Shown one piece after another: positions 32,687 to 42,151 of a stretch of DNA of 64,000 nt; position 1 is the stretch's first letter, and every line of letters starts with the position of its first letter. Location of the stretch: NCBI GenBank assembly GCA_934100165.1, contig CAKOPN010000001.1, forward strand, positions 1 through 64,000. Direction: 5' to 3'. The notes under the pieces are model-generated. The model was not told where the DNA came from. It searched no databases and saw nothing but the letters and a program-made list of their open reading frames with translations. Origin of the DNA: an uncultured Bacilli bacterium (GTDB lineage: Bacteria > Bacillota_I > Bacilli_A > RF39 > UBA660). The position numbers were made by a program, and so were the translations under genes.

Positions 32687-33851
32687 TTAATTTATCTAAA
32701 AAGCTTTGACCTATAGGTGGTGCTTCTACATCAAAATTTTCTGCTATAGTAGCTCCTATATCAGCCATACTATTTAATATATCAAGTTTTCCAGGAGTCC
32801 TAAACATTCTACTAAATACCATAACAGGAACATTTTCTCTTGTATGGGCATTACCAGGAAAAGTAGGATCATTACCATGATCTGCAGTAATTATAAGTAA
32901 ATCATCATTTTCAAGTTTATTTAAAATCATAGGTACTTCTACATCAAATTCTTCTATCGCTTTAGCATAACCGACAGAATCCCTATTATGACCATACATA
33001 GCATCAAAATCACTAAGATTAGCAATGCAAAGTCCTGAGAATTTTTTACTCATAATATCAGTTAATTTATTGATAGTATCCATGTTATTAAATGAAGATT
33101 TAATTATTTTAGTAATACCTTGGCCATCAAAGATATCGCTAATTTTACCTATAGAAATAACACTATAATCATGTTCTTTTAAAGAATCCATTATACTCTT
33201 GCTAGGAGGACTAACAGCATAATCACATCTATCAGAAGTAAATTTGAATTTACCAGGCTTACCAGTAAATGGTCGTGCTATTATTCTAGCAATTCTCCAC
33301 TGATTATCTAAAGTAATTTTTCTGATTCTCTCACAATAGTTATATAATTTTGGAATAGGAACAACATCTTCATGTGCAGCAACTTGTAATGTAGAATCTG
33401 AAGAAGTATAGACAATTAGACCACCATAAGATAAATGTCTCTCACCTAGTTCATTTATTATATCTTCACCATTTTCAACTTTGTTTCCAAGCACACTCAT
33501 ACCTGTAACAGCTTCAATTTGAGCAATTAGTTCACTAGGGAAAGCCTTTTCACTAAAAGTTTTAAAAGGAGTTGTACTTCTTATTCCAACAATTTCATAA
33601 TGAGAAGTTAAACTATCTTTGCCAACGTTTGTAGGTCTAGCGATAGTATAATAAGCATCAACATCATCATTATCATTCATATTGATAGTATCCGTAAATC
33701 CTAATCTTTTTAAATTGGGAATAAACATATCATAGCTTTCCATTACATGTTTTAAGGTATTAGCACCCGTATCTCCATAATCATTTGCATCAATAGATTC
33801 TCCAACACCTAAAGAATCTAATATCAATAAAAATACTCTTTTAAATTTCAT
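32682..33851 (-). CDS. deoB: phosphopentomutase
   Basis: 389 aa alkaline-phosphatase-superfamily mutase. Metal ligands visible: LDSLGVGE near the start, and TADHGNDPTFPGNAHTRE (Asp/His ligands) near residue 325; also GDTGANTL with the phospho-Thr. Interconverts ribose/deoxyribose 1- and 5-phosphates in nucleoside salvage. It follows xerD by 9 bp, the xerD-drm order of Bacillus. Confidence 0.96.
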   Translation of the reverse strand: MKFKRVFLLILDSLGVGESIDANDYGDTGANTLKHVMESYDMFIPNLKRLGFTDTINMNDNDDVDAYYTIARPTNVGKDSLTSHYEIVGIRSTTPFKTFSEKAFPSELIAQIEAVTGMSVLGNKVENGEDIINELGERHLSYGGLIVYTSSDSTLQVAAHEDVVPIPKLYNYCERIRKITLDNQWRIARIIARPFTGKPGKFKFTSDRCDYAVSPPSKSIMDSLKEHDYSVISIGKISDIFDGQGITKIIKSSFNNMDTINKLTDIMSKKFSGLCIANLSDFDAMYGHNRDSVGYAKAIEEFDVEVPMILNKLENDDLLIITADHGNDPTFPGNAHTRENVPVMVFSRMFRTPGKLDILNSMADIGATIAENFDVEAPPIGQSFLDKLK

Positions 33852-33860
33852 ATTTCTCTC

Positions 33861-34748
33861 CTATTTTTTACTTCTTGGATGATATTCAGTATAATCATCT
33901 TTTATTTTATTATTTGTAATATGAGTATAAATTCTCGTTGTAGATATATCACTGTGTCCTAAAAGTTCTTGTATACTTCTCAAATCAGCACCATTTTCAA
34001 GTAAATGAGTAGCAAAACTATGTCTTAACGTATGAGGTGAAACATCCTTTTTAATTCCTTTTTCAAGCAAGATCTTTTTAAGAATTTTAAAGAAGCTAAA
34101 TCTACTCATTCTAGTTCCAAAACAGTTCAAAAACAAATAATTACTATTTTTTTCTTTTAATAAATATTTTCTGTTATCTAAGTATAAATTTAAATATTCA
34201 ATTATATATTCACCAATTGGTACAATTCTCTCTTTATCACCTTTACCAACACATCTAATTATACAGTTTTCAAAATCTACATCATAAACTTTTAAATTTA
34301 ATAATTCTGATATTCTAAGACCAGTACCATAAAGAAGTTCTAGCATTGCCTTATTACGGTAGTCGTATGGGGTATTAAGAGAAATATCAAGCAATTTATT
34401 CACTTCATCAACAGTAAGTGTATCTGGTAGTTTTTTCTTTATTCTAGGCCTTTCAACAGTAATAGATACATCGGAAGGCACTATACCACAAGCGTTTAAA
34501 TATTTGTGAAAATTCTTTATTGCAGTGAGTTTCCTAGCAATTGAAGTAATTTCATAGTTCTCTTTTTTCAAGAACTCTAAATATTTAGTTATATCTTCTT
34601 TTGTAATATCACTACTCTTCTCTACCCTTCGCTGTTTTAAAAAGAGTACATACTCATCTAAATCATTTTTATAAGAAGAATATGTATTTTTAGCATTCCT
34701 TCGTTCAAATTGTAAATAATAGATAAAGTTTTCTACATCATCATTCAT
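33861..34748 (-). CDS. xerD: tyrosine recombinase XerD
   Basis: 295 aa. SAM-like N-terminal domain (FIYYLQFERRNAKNTYSSYKNDL) and catalytic domain with GTGLRISELLNL (Arg), HTLRHSFATHLLENGAD (His, Arg), LGHSDISTTRIYTHI (His, Tyr nucleophile). Synteny with deoB favours XerD over XerC. Acts with XerC at dif to resolve chromosome dimers; a dif-like site lies 2.7 kb away. Confidence 0.92.
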   Translation of the reverse strand: MNDDVENFIYYLQFERRNAKNTYSSYKNDLDEYVLFLKQRRVEKSSDITKEDITKYLEFLKKENYEITSIARKLTAIKNFHKYLNACGIVPSDVSITVERPRIKKKLPDTLTVDEVNKLLDISLNTPYDYRNKAMLELLYGTGLRISELLNLKVYDVDFENCIIRCVGKGDKERIVPIGEYIIEYLNLYLDNRKYLLKEKNSNYLFLNCFGTRMSRFSFFKILKKILLEKGIKKDVSPHTLRHSFATHLLENGADLRSIQELLGHSDISTTRIYTHITNNKIKDDYTEYHPRSKK

Positions 34749-34776
34749 ATTACACCTTCAATAACATTACATATAA

Positions 34777-34805
34777 ATAATATATTTAATAAGGCTTTTT
34801 GTCAA
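34777..34805 (-). promoter_or_regulatory. sigma-A promoter of xerD-deoB
   Basis: On the - strand TTGACA (34805-34800), 17-bp spacer, TATTAT (34782-34777). Confidence 0.8.
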
Positions 34806-34822
34806 ATTTAAATAGCATTTAA

Positions 34823-34851
34823 TTGAAAAATAAAAACTTTTTTAGTATAAT
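34823..34851 (+). promoter_or_regulatory. sigma-A promoter of rarA
   Basis: TTGAAA (34823-34828), 17-bp spacer, TATAAT (34846-34851). Confidence 0.75.
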
Positions 34852-34875
34852 TTATATGCATTGTGAGGTGATTTT

Positions 34876-36102
34876 ATGGATGTCCCTTTAGCACTTAAAT
34901 TAGCACCAAATTCTATTGATGAAGTAATCGGGCAAAAACATTTACTTGGCGAAGGTAAAATATTAAGAAACCTAGTAAAAAATAAGAAAATACCTTCTAT
35001 GATTCTTTATGGTAGACCGGGAATTGGCAAAACTTCTATTGCAAATGCAATTGTAAAAGACTTAAATGTCAGATATAGAAGCTTTAATGCTACTATAAAT
35101 AATAAACATGATTTTGATGTTATCGTTGAAGAAGCCAAAATGTATGACGGAATGATTGTAATAATAGATGAAATACATAGATTAAATAAAGATAAACAAG
35201 ATCTTTTACTTCCACAAATAGAAAGTGGGCTAATCACTATAATTGGTATGACAACAAGCAATCCTTATCACAAAATAAATCCTGCTATAAGAAGTAGATG
35301 TCAGTTATTTGAGTTATTACCTCTAGAAGAAGATGACATTAAAGAAGGACTCAGAAGAGCAACAAAATACAAGGATTTAGAAGGGATTGAAATATCGGAA
35401 GATGCTATTGATTATATTGCTGCACTTTCAGGAAATGATTTAAGATTTGCCTATAACCTATTAGAAGTTGCATTTTATGCTTCTAATGATAAAAAAATAG
35501 ATGTTGAAGAAATTAAAAAGATAAATAATAAACCTGCTTTTTTCCATGACAAGAACGAAGATGGTCACTACGACGTGTTAAGTGCTTTTCAGAAATCCAT
35601 AAGAGGAAGTGATGTTAATGCATCACTGCACTACTTAGCAAGACTACTTGAAGCTGGTGATTTAGATAGTATATATAGAAGGTTAAGTGTTATATGTTAT
35701 GAAGACATTGGCTTAGCTAATCCATCAATAGGACCTAGACTTCAAGCTGCGATACAAGCTTCAGAATTAGTCGGTTTTCCAGAAGCAGTTATACCCATGG
35801 GAGAAATTGTTATTGAAATGGCATTATCACCTAAATCAAACTCAGCTTATTTAGCCATAAACAAGGCTCTAGCAGACGTTAGAACAGGAAAGTGTGGAAA
35901 GGTACCAACTCACATCAATTCAACAGCTGTAGGCTATTTATATCCACACGATTACCCAGGAGATTTTGTTGTTCAAGAATATCTTCCAGAAAACTTAAGG
36001 AAAAAGAATTACTATGAACCAAAAACGACATCACAATATGAAAGAATGCTGATGCAAATAAAAAATTCAATAGATCAAAAAAAGTCTGAGTATTATAAAT
36101 AA
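34876..36102 (+). CDS. rarA: replication-associated recombination protein A (RarA/MgsA)
   Basis: 408 aa AAA+ ATPase related to clamp loaders. Walker A GRPGIGKTS (about 50-58), Walker B VIIDEIHRLN, sensor TTSNP, and the C-terminal MgsA tetramerisation part (GSDVNASLHYLARLLEAGD, YEDIGLANP). Acts at stalled replication forks. SD AGGTGAT. The N-terminus MDVPLALKLAPNSIDEVIGQKHLLG matches the family start. Confidence 0.93.
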   Translation: MDVPLALKLAPNSIDEVIGQKHLLGEGKILRNLVKNKKIPSMILYGRPGIGKTSIANAIVKDLNVRYRSFNATINNKHDFDVIVEEAKMYDGMIVIIDEIHRLNKDKQDLLLPQIESGLITIIGMTTSNPYHKINPAIRSRCQLFELLPLEEDDIKEGLRRATKYKDLEGIEISEDAIDYIAALSGNDLRFAYNLLEVAFYASNDKKIDVEEIKKINNKPAFFHDKNEDGHYDVLSAFQKSIRGSDVNASLHYLARLLEAGDLDSIYRRLSVICYEDIGLANPSIGPRLQAAIQASELVGFPEAVIPMGEIVIEMALSPKSNSAYLAINKALADVRTGKCGKVPTHINSTAVGYLYPHDYPGDFVVQEYLPENLRKKNYYEPKTTSQYERMLMQIKNSIDQKKSEYYK

Positions 36103-36223
36103 AACTCAAGGCTTTTTATTTTTACTTTTTTAATATTAATATATTATATATTTTATGTCTACATAACAAAAAACTAATAACAAAAGAAGTTATTTTTCTA
36201 ATAAAAGTAAATATTTAAAAACA

Positions 36224-36619
36224 TCATCTTATCATTCTTTTGGTATATTCATCTTTAATAAGCAAATGCCCACTTTTAGTATAATCACCAGAATGTTCTC
36301 TTTCAAAAAACAAAAGAAGATCATCAATCTTCTTTATATTATACATATCAACTCTTCCCTTAATATTTTCATCAATCATCTCAGACGTAATAGAATCAAA
36401 AATATCTAAATCAACTTTTTCTATTGCATGTAAATAAGGATGCGACGTAAATCCATTTAACACAGCACCATTTTCAATTGTCATAGGCCCTTTTAACCTA
36501 CGAGGTATTATTAAATGATGATAACTTGCATTATTCTTATTTACCGCATATCCCATGAAATCGTACCCTAAATCTTTTATTTTGTACATGTTGAACATAA
36601 GTCTAGTGACAGTTTTCAT
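36224..36619 (-). CDS. small protein with HNH-like motif
   Basis: 131 aa from ATG 36619, 3 nt after GAGGTGAT; longer in-frame starts lack an SD. The core YHHLIIPRRLKGP ... ENGAVLN ... SHPYLHAIE resembles an HNH/betabetaalpha-metal fold: HH pair, N in the middle, final H. N-terminal ~25 residues (MFNMYKIKDLGYDFMGYAVN) suggest a lead-in domain. Could be a nuclease or a structural derivative; no mobile element is seen nearby. Single gene after the dnaK operon terminator. Confidence 0.5.
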   Translation of the reverse strand: MKTVTRLMFNMYKIKDLGYDFMGYAVNKNNASYHHLIIPRRLKGPMTIENGAVLNGFTSHPYLHAIEKVDLDIFDSITSEMIDENIKGRVDMYNIKKIDDLLLFFEREHSGDYTKSGHLLIKDEYTKRMIR

Positions 36620-36651
36620 TATATCACCTCTTACTACATTATATTCAACAC

Positions 36652-36676
36652 AAAAAAAATCAACATTACTGTTGAC
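36652..36676 (-). terminator. terminator of hrcA-grpE-dnaK-pepF-dnaJ
   Basis: On the - strand TCAACA (36675-36670), loop GTAA, TGTTGA (36665-36660), then eight T (36659-36652). Confidence 0.85.
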
Positions 36677-36692
36677 CAAAAATCATTTGTTT

Positions 36693-37820
36693 TTATTTAT
36701 CATTTTTTCTAGTAAATTTATCAAAACTTTCTATTTTACTATCAGTTAAATCAGTTTCATCAAGTTCTTCAAATAAACTTTTTTGACTGCGTGATATTTT
36801 TTTAGGAACTCTAACATCAAGGACAATATACATATCACCTTTACTTCTATTAGCCCTATTATCTACACCTTTGCCTTTAATTCTTTGTTTATCACCAGTA
36901 TTGCTTCCACTAGGTATAGTAAGGTTAATATTGCCATACAAAGTAGGTATTTCCTTTTTACATCCAAGAACAGCTTCAGTAACTGTAATTGGCACAGTAA
37001 CATAAATGTCATCACCATCACGCTTAAATACATCATGTTCTTCTACAACAAACTCTAGATATAAGTCTCCATTAGCTCCACCATTAATTCCAGCTTCACC
37101 TTTTCCAGAAAGTCTTAATCTACTACCTGTATTAACACCACTTGGAATATTTACAGTAATAACCTTATTTTTAAGTACAGTTCCATTACCATGGCAAGCA
37201 GAGCATTTTTTCTCAAATGTTTTACCAGTACCACCACAAGTAGAACATACTGTCTTAGACATAAATGCTCCAAACAATGTTCTTTGTTCTTTAGTTACAG
37301 TACCACTACCATGACAATCTGGACATGTTTTTTCATTAAAGCCACCCTTACCATCACATTCATCGCATTCTTCATTAACTTCTAGTTTTAATTCTTTCTC
37401 ACATCCAAATACAGCCTCTTCAAAAGTAAGTCTAATTCTCATTAGACGGTCACTTCCATCACGTGCACGAGAAGATGGTCGAGATGATGCTTGATTGAAT
37501 CCGAAACCACCACCAAATATATTGTCAAAAATATCTGAAAAATCAAAGCCTGATGCATCAAAACCAGAGAAACCACCAGCACCAGCAGCGCCTGCGCCAT
37601 CAAAAGCTGCATGACCAAATTGATCATACTGTTTTCTTTTTTGCTCATCTGATAACACTGAATAAGCTTCTTGTACTTCCTTAAACTTTTCTTCAGCATT
37701 AGCTTCTTTACAAACATCTGGATGGTATTGTTTAGCTAAACGTCTAAATGCACTTTTAATTTCAGCTTCACTGGCATTTTTATCTACACCAAGAACCTCA
37801 TAATAATCTTTTTTATTCAT
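36693..37820 (-). CDS. dnaJ: chaperone DnaJ
   Basis: 375 aa, full-length type I DnaJ: J domain with HPD (YHPDVC), Gly/Phe linker (about 75-110), four CxxCxGxG zinc repeats (CDECDGKG, CPDCHGSG, CSTCGGTG, CSACHGNG) and two beta-barrel substrate domains. Co-chaperone of DnaK. Last gene of the heat-shock operon, separated from dnaK by pepF. Confidence 0.97.
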   Translation of the reverse strand: MNKKDYYEVLGVDKNASEAEIKSAFRRLAKQYHPDVCKEANAEEKFKEVQEAYSVLSDEQKRKQYDQFGHAAFDGAGAAGAGGFSGFDASGFDFSDIFDNIFGGGFGFNQASSRPSSRARDGSDRLMRIRLTFEEAVFGCEKELKLEVNEECDECDGKGGFNEKTCPDCHGSGTVTKEQRTLFGAFMSKTVCSTCGGTGKTFEKKCSACHGNGTVLKNKVITVNIPSGVNTGSRLRLSGKGEAGINGGANGDLYLEFVVEEHDVFKRDGDDIYVTVPITVTEAVLGCKKEIPTLYGNINLTIPSGSNTGDKQRIKGKGVDNRANRSKGDMYIVLDVRVPKKISRSQKSLFEELDETDLTDSKIESFDKFTRKNDK

Positions 37821-37831
37821 ACTTCACCACA

Positions 37832-39643
37832 CTACTTTTTAATATATTCTTTATAAGTTTTTTCAAACTCCTCTGTAAGATCTTCAAACATCTTTATAGC
37901 ACTTTCATAAACTTTTTTATCTGTTAAATCAACACCTGCTATCTTTAACTCATTATTTGGAGCAAGTCTACTACCTTGTTTTAAGAATTCAAGGTAATTT
38001 TCTCTAGCATTTTCTTTACCAGATAAAATGCTTTCTACAATATAACATGCTGCAGAAAGCCCAGTAGCATATTTATACATATAGAAATCATAATACAAAT
38101 GTGGCATTCTTTCCCATTCATATTCAATTTCCTTATCTACCACAACACCTTTGCCATAATATTTTTTATTTAATTCATAAAATTTTTCTGCTAGTATTGA
38201 AGAAGTAAGTGCTTCTTCTTTTTCTACTTTATCAAATAAGAACTTTTCAAACTCTTCATACATTGTCTGTCTATATATAGTACCTTTAAATAAACTCATA
38301 AGTAAATCAAGAATATAAAGCTTCTCTTCTGCACTCTTTGAGTTCTTAATCATATATTTAGCAAACAACAATTCATTAACTGTAGAAGCAACTTCTGCTA
38401 CTACTATAGAATAGTTACCATAAACAAATGGATTATTATTTCTAGAATAATAACTATGTACTGAATGGCCAAGTTCATGAATAAGCGTTGAAACATCATT
38501 ATATGAACCTTGAAAATTAGTTAGTATATAAGGATATGTATCATAGCAGCCCCCAGAAAAAGCTCCACCAGTCTTACCAGTATTAGGAAGTAAGTCTATC
38601 CATTTTTCTTTGAAAGCTTTATCTATTATATTAGAGTATTCTTCTCCGAAAACACTTGTTACATCTTTTATAATGTCAACTGCTTCTTTATAAGTAAATT
38701 TTCTTTCATACTTGCTTACAATCGGAGCATATGTATCGTATATATGTAATTCATCAAGTCCTAATATTTCTTTTTTTATTTTATAATATTTAAAGAGTGG
38801 AGAAAGTCCTGATTCAACACTATTTACAAGGGTTGTAAACACTTTTTCATCGAGTTCATCATCATACATTAGTGAATATAATGAACTTTTATATCCTCTT
38901 ATCTTACAAAATGTAGAAGTTTGTTTAATATGAGCATCTAAAAGAGAAGTAAATGTTGTTTTATATCTTGCATAAGTACCATACAATTGTTTAAATGCAC
39001 TTTCCCTTACTTTTCTATTCTTTGATTCAATAAAATTGCGATAATTTGTATTTGTTAAAATAACATCTTTACCATCTTCATCTTTAATAGTTCCAAAATC
39101 AATATCAGAATCTGTAAGAGAAGAATGTATTGATTCAACATCAGAGAAAGCTTTATTTAAACTAACTAAAAGTTTTTCGCTTTTTTCATCTAATATATAT
39201 GCTTTTTCTCTAAAATATCTTTTAAAATATATTTCATATTCTCTAAGTTTAGGATATTCATCGTACATTTTTTCTATTGTTTCATATTCGCATTTTAATA
39301 ATTTTGGACCATAAAATGCAGCTTTTTCACTTAATTTATGATCAAGATTAAGTGCATCCTCTCTTAACGCTATAGAAGACGTATCTGCAATATTCTCATT
39401 ATATTTAAGACTTGCATAAGTATAAATCTTTTGAATTAGTCTAGAGGTATCCATAATTATTGTAGTTGTATCATATAAATTTTTGGCACTATCTAGCATA
39501 GTGTTTTCATGTTTAGGAACTTTTTCAATTAGTTTTAAAGCTTTACTAATATCTTTTCTAAATTCTTCTTCTGTTTTATATATTTTTGTTAAGTCCCATT
39601 TGTACTGCTCTTCTACTTCACTTCTAACTTTTATCTTCTCCAT
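37832..39643 (-). CDS. pepF: oligoendopeptidase F (M3)
   Basis: 603 aa zinc metallopeptidase. HELGHSVHSYYSR (HExxH, about residue 390) with a downstream Glu, and the M3 landmark NFQGSYNDVSTLIHELGH. Degrades oligopeptides of about 7-17 residues in the cytoplasm. It sits between dnaK and dnaJ, which are normally adjacent, so under CIRCE control it would be heat-inducible. It starts after a perfect hairpin following dnaK. Confidence 0.94.
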   Translation of the reverse strand: MEKIKVRSEVEEQYKWDLTKIYKTEEEFRKDISKALKLIEKVPKHENTMLDSAKNLYDTTTIIMDTSRLIQKIYTYASLKYNENIADTSSIALREDALNLDHKLSEKAAFYGPKLLKCEYETIEKMYDEYPKLREYEIYFKRYFREKAYILDEKSEKLLVSLNKAFSDVESIHSSLTDSDIDFGTIKDEDGKDVILTNTNYRNFIESKNRKVRESAFKQLYGTYARYKTTFTSLLDAHIKQTSTFCKIRGYKSSLYSLMYDDELDEKVFTTLVNSVESGLSPLFKYYKIKKEILGLDELHIYDTYAPIVSKYERKFTYKEAVDIIKDVTSVFGEEYSNIIDKAFKEKWIDLLPNTGKTGGAFSGGCYDTYPYILTNFQGSYNDVSTLIHELGHSVHSYYSRNNNPFVYGNYSIVVAEVASTVNELLFAKYMIKNSKSAEEKLYILDLLMSLFKGTIYRQTMYEEFEKFLFDKVEKEEALTSSILAEKFYELNKKYYGKGVVVDKEIEYEWERMPHLYYDFYMYKYATGLSAACYIVESILSGKENARENYLEFLKQGSRLAPNNELKIAGVDLTDKKVYESAIKMFEDLTEEFEKTYKEYIKK

Positions 39644-39662
39644 ATTTCTCCTTTATAATAGT

Positions 39663-39689
39663 GAAGTTCTAGTAATTAGCTAGAACTTC
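39663..39689 (-). promoter_or_regulatory. 10-bp perfect hairpin between dnaK and pepF (no U-tract)
   Basis: GAAGTTCTAG (39663-39672) and CTAGAACTTC (39680-39689) pair perfectly with a 7-nt loop. No T run follows on either strand, so it is unlikely to be an intrinsic terminator; it may protect the 3' end of the hrcA-grpE-dnaK segment after processing. Confidence 0.55.
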
Positions 39690-39705
39690 TACTCATCTTA
39701 TATTA

Positions 39706-41535
39706 TTATTTTTCTTCGTAATCTGCTTCTTTTACATCGTCATCTTTGCTTTTTTTGTCTTTTTTACTATCAGATTCTTCAGTATTATTTGCTTGTTGTT
39801 CTTTTTGAATATTTTCGTATACTTTTGTAGCAAGAGCCATAGCTTTTTCTTGAAGTTTTTCTTTTTTCTCTTTAATTTCATCAATATCATTTTTATCAAG
39901 AGCTTCTCTAACTTCTTTAATTAAATCTTCAGCTTCTTCTTTTTCTTTCTTGTCAACTTTGTCTCCAAGATCTTTTAATGATTTTTCAGTTTGGAATACT
40001 AATTGTTCTGCATCATTTCTAAGTTCAGCTTCTTCTTTACGTTTGTTATCTTCTTCTTTGTTAGCCTCAGCTTCTTTAACCATTTTATCGATTTCCTCGT
40101 CTGTTAAGTTAGTACTTGCAGTAATAGTTATTGCTTGTTCCTTGTTAGTTCCAAGATCTTTTGCTTTAACATTTACAATACCATTAGCATCTATATCGAA
40201 TGTAACTTCAATTTGTGGTACTCCACGTGGTGCGGCAGGTATTCCTGATAATTGGAAGTTACCAAGTGTCTTATTATCTGCAGCCATTTGTCTTTCACCT
40301 TGTAATACATGAATATCTACAGCTGGTTGATTATCTGCAGCAGTTGAGAATACTTGTTTTTTACTAGTTGGAATTGTTGTGTTCTTTGGAATTAAAACTG
40401 TCATTATTCCACCTAAAGTTTCAAGTCCAAGTGAAAGTGGTGTAACATCTAATAATACGATATCATTTACTTCACCAGTTAAAACTCCACCTTGAATTGC
40501 AGCTCCCATAGCAACTACTTCATCTGGGTTAACTTCACGAGAAGGTTCTTTTCCAAGTTCTTTCTTGATTAACTCTTGTACCATTGGTATACGAGTTGAT
40601 CCACCAACTAATAGAACTTTATCTATTTCGCTATTTTTAATTTTAGCATCTTTAATTGCTTGACGTACAGGTCCAAGTGTTGATTCTACTAAGTCACGAA
40701 TCAAATCTTCAAATTTAGCACGAGTAAGTGTTAAATCCAAATGTAGTGGTCCATCTTCACCTTGAGAAATAAATGGTGCTGATACTTGTGTAGAAGTCAT
40801 ACCAGACAAATCTTTTTTAGCTTTTTCTGCAACTTCTTTTAGTCTTTGCATTGCCATTTTATCTTTAGATAAATCTACACCATTTTCTTTCTTAAATTGT
40901 TCTACTAAGTAATTCATGATTCTTTCATCAAAATCATCTCCACCTAAGTGGTTATTACCTGCAGTAGCTTTAACTTCAAATACACCATCACCAAGTTCCA
41001 TTACTGAAACATCAAATGTACCTCCACCTAAGTCGTAAACAAGTACTGTATGTGTATTTTCTTGTTTATCAAGTCCATATGCAAGTGCAGCTGCAGTTGG
41101 TTCATTTATAATTCTTTCAACTTCAAGTCCAGCAATTTTACCAGCGTTTTTAGTTGCTTGTCTTTGTGAGTCATTGAAGTATGCAGGAACTGTAATAACT
41201 GCTTTTGTAACCTTTTCTCCTAAATAGCTTTCTGCATAATCTTTTAGATATCCTAAAATCATAGCTGAAATTTCTTCTGGAGTATATTCCTTTCCATCTA
41301 ATTCAACTTTCTTACTAGTACCCATTAGTCTCTTAATTGAAGAAACTGTATTAGGGTTAGTGATCGCTTGACGCTTTGCAGCATCACCAACAATTCTTTC
41401 ACCTTTCTTAAATGCTACAACACTAGGAGTTGTTCTACTTCCTTCTGGGTTTGGAATTACATGTGCTTCTCCACCTTCCAAAACAGCAACACAACTATTA
41501 GTTGTACCTAAGTCTATACCTATTATTTTACTCAT
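39706..41535 (-). CDS. dnaK: molecular chaperone DnaK (Hsp70)
   Basis: 609 aa from ATG 41535 (MSKIIGIDLGTTNS), 9 nt after AAAGGAT; an in-frame TTG 9 bases upstream is less likely. ATPase domain with GIDLGTTNS, VYDLGGGTFDVS and LVGGSTRIP, substrate domain after the linker (DIVLLDVTPLSLGLET), charged C-terminal lid. Central heat-shock chaperone with GrpE and DnaJ. Confidence 0.97.
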   Translation of the reverse strand: MSKIIGIDLGTTNSCVAVLEGGEAHVIPNPEGSRTTPSVVAFKKGERIVGDAAKRQAITNPNTVSSIKRLMGTSKKVELDGKEYTPEEISAMILGYLKDYAESYLGEKVTKAVITVPAYFNDSQRQATKNAGKIAGLEVERIINEPTAAALAYGLDKQENTHTVLVYDLGGGTFDVSVMELGDGVFEVKATAGNNHLGGDDFDERIMNYLVEQFKKENGVDLSKDKMAMQRLKEVAEKAKKDLSGMTSTQVSAPFISQGEDGPLHLDLTLTRAKFEDLIRDLVESTLGPVRQAIKDAKIKNSEIDKVLLVGGSTRIPMVQELIKKELGKEPSREVNPDEVVAMGAAIQGGVLTGEVNDIVLLDVTPLSLGLETLGGIMTVLIPKNTTIPTSKKQVFSTAADNQPAVDIHVLQGERQMAADNKTLGNFQLSGIPAAPRGVPQIEVTFDIDANGIVNVKAKDLGTNKEQAITITASTNLTDEEIDKMVKEAEANKEEDNKRKEEAELRNDAEQLVFQTEKSLKDLGDKVDKKEKEEAEDLIKEVREALDKNDIDEIKEKKEKLQEKAMALATKVYENIQKEQQANNTEESDSKKDKKSKDDDVKEADYEEK

Positions 41536-41552
41536 ATATATCAAATCCTTTC

Positions 41553-42140
41553 TTAATCTAATTTATTAACGATGACCTTTGCAGCTCTTATAACTTTACC
41601 CTTTAAAGTATAACCTTTAAGTAAGCATTCAACTACAGTATCATCCGGCTTTTCTACATTATTAACTACCATCAAAGCCTCATGGTAGCTTGGATCAAAT
41701 TCTTTGCCAACAGTTTCAATTTCTTCTACTCCGAATTTCTTAAGTGTTTCCATAAGATGTGAGTAAATTATCTTAAAACCTGCCAAGAATTTTGATAGTG
41801 AATCTTCGAGATTATTATCATCAAGTTTAATTGCTCTTTCAAAATTATCAGCTATATCAATTAGCTCTAGTATCAAATCTTGATTAGCATATTTAAGCAT
41901 ATTAGCAGTTTCTTCATCTTTTCTTTTTCTATAGTTGATCATTTCTGCTTGACTATACTTAAGTCTATTGTTCAATTCTATTATGGTGTCATTTAACTTT
42001 TTTAATTCATCTTCTTTAATATTCTCACTGTTTCCAGAAGAGCAAACACATTTCCCAGAAGAGTCATTAACATTACTATTAGAAACATTATTTTGATCAT
42101 TTATAATCTCTTCTTTCTTTTCTTTGTTTTCTTCGTTCAT
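41553..42140 (-). CDS. grpE: nucleotide exchange factor GrpE
   Basis: 195 aa. Long N-terminal coiled coil (KLNDTIIELNNRLKYSQAEMINYRKRKDEE), then the GrpE signature NFERAIKL and C-terminal beta-domain VGKEFDPSYHEAL...GYTLKGKVIRAAKVIVNK. Releases ADP from DnaK. The disordered N-terminus contains an unusual KCVCSSG motif. Between hrcA and dnaK as usual. Confidence 0.95.
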   Translation of the reverse strand: MNEENKEKKEEIINDQNNVSNSNVNDSSGKCVCSSGNSENIKEDELKKLNDTIIELNNRLKYSQAEMINYRKRKDEETANMLKYANQDLILELIDIADNFERAIKLDDNNLEDSLSKFLAGFKIIYSHLMETLKKFGVEEIETVGKEFDPSYHEALMVVNNVEKPDDTVVECLLKGYTLKGKVIRAAKVIVNKLD

Positions 42141-42151
42141 TTATTATCTCC

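Noticed and set aside
34798..34806. TTTGTCAAA as a second 0A box at xerD
   Set aside because: It coincides with the TTGACA -35 hexamer on the other strand, so the match is explained by the promoter; xerD is not known to be under Spo0A control.
37442..37717. 91-aa frame on the - strand inside dnaJ
   Set aside because: It is an out-of-frame shadow of the Gly/Phe-rich segment of dnaJ and has no SD.
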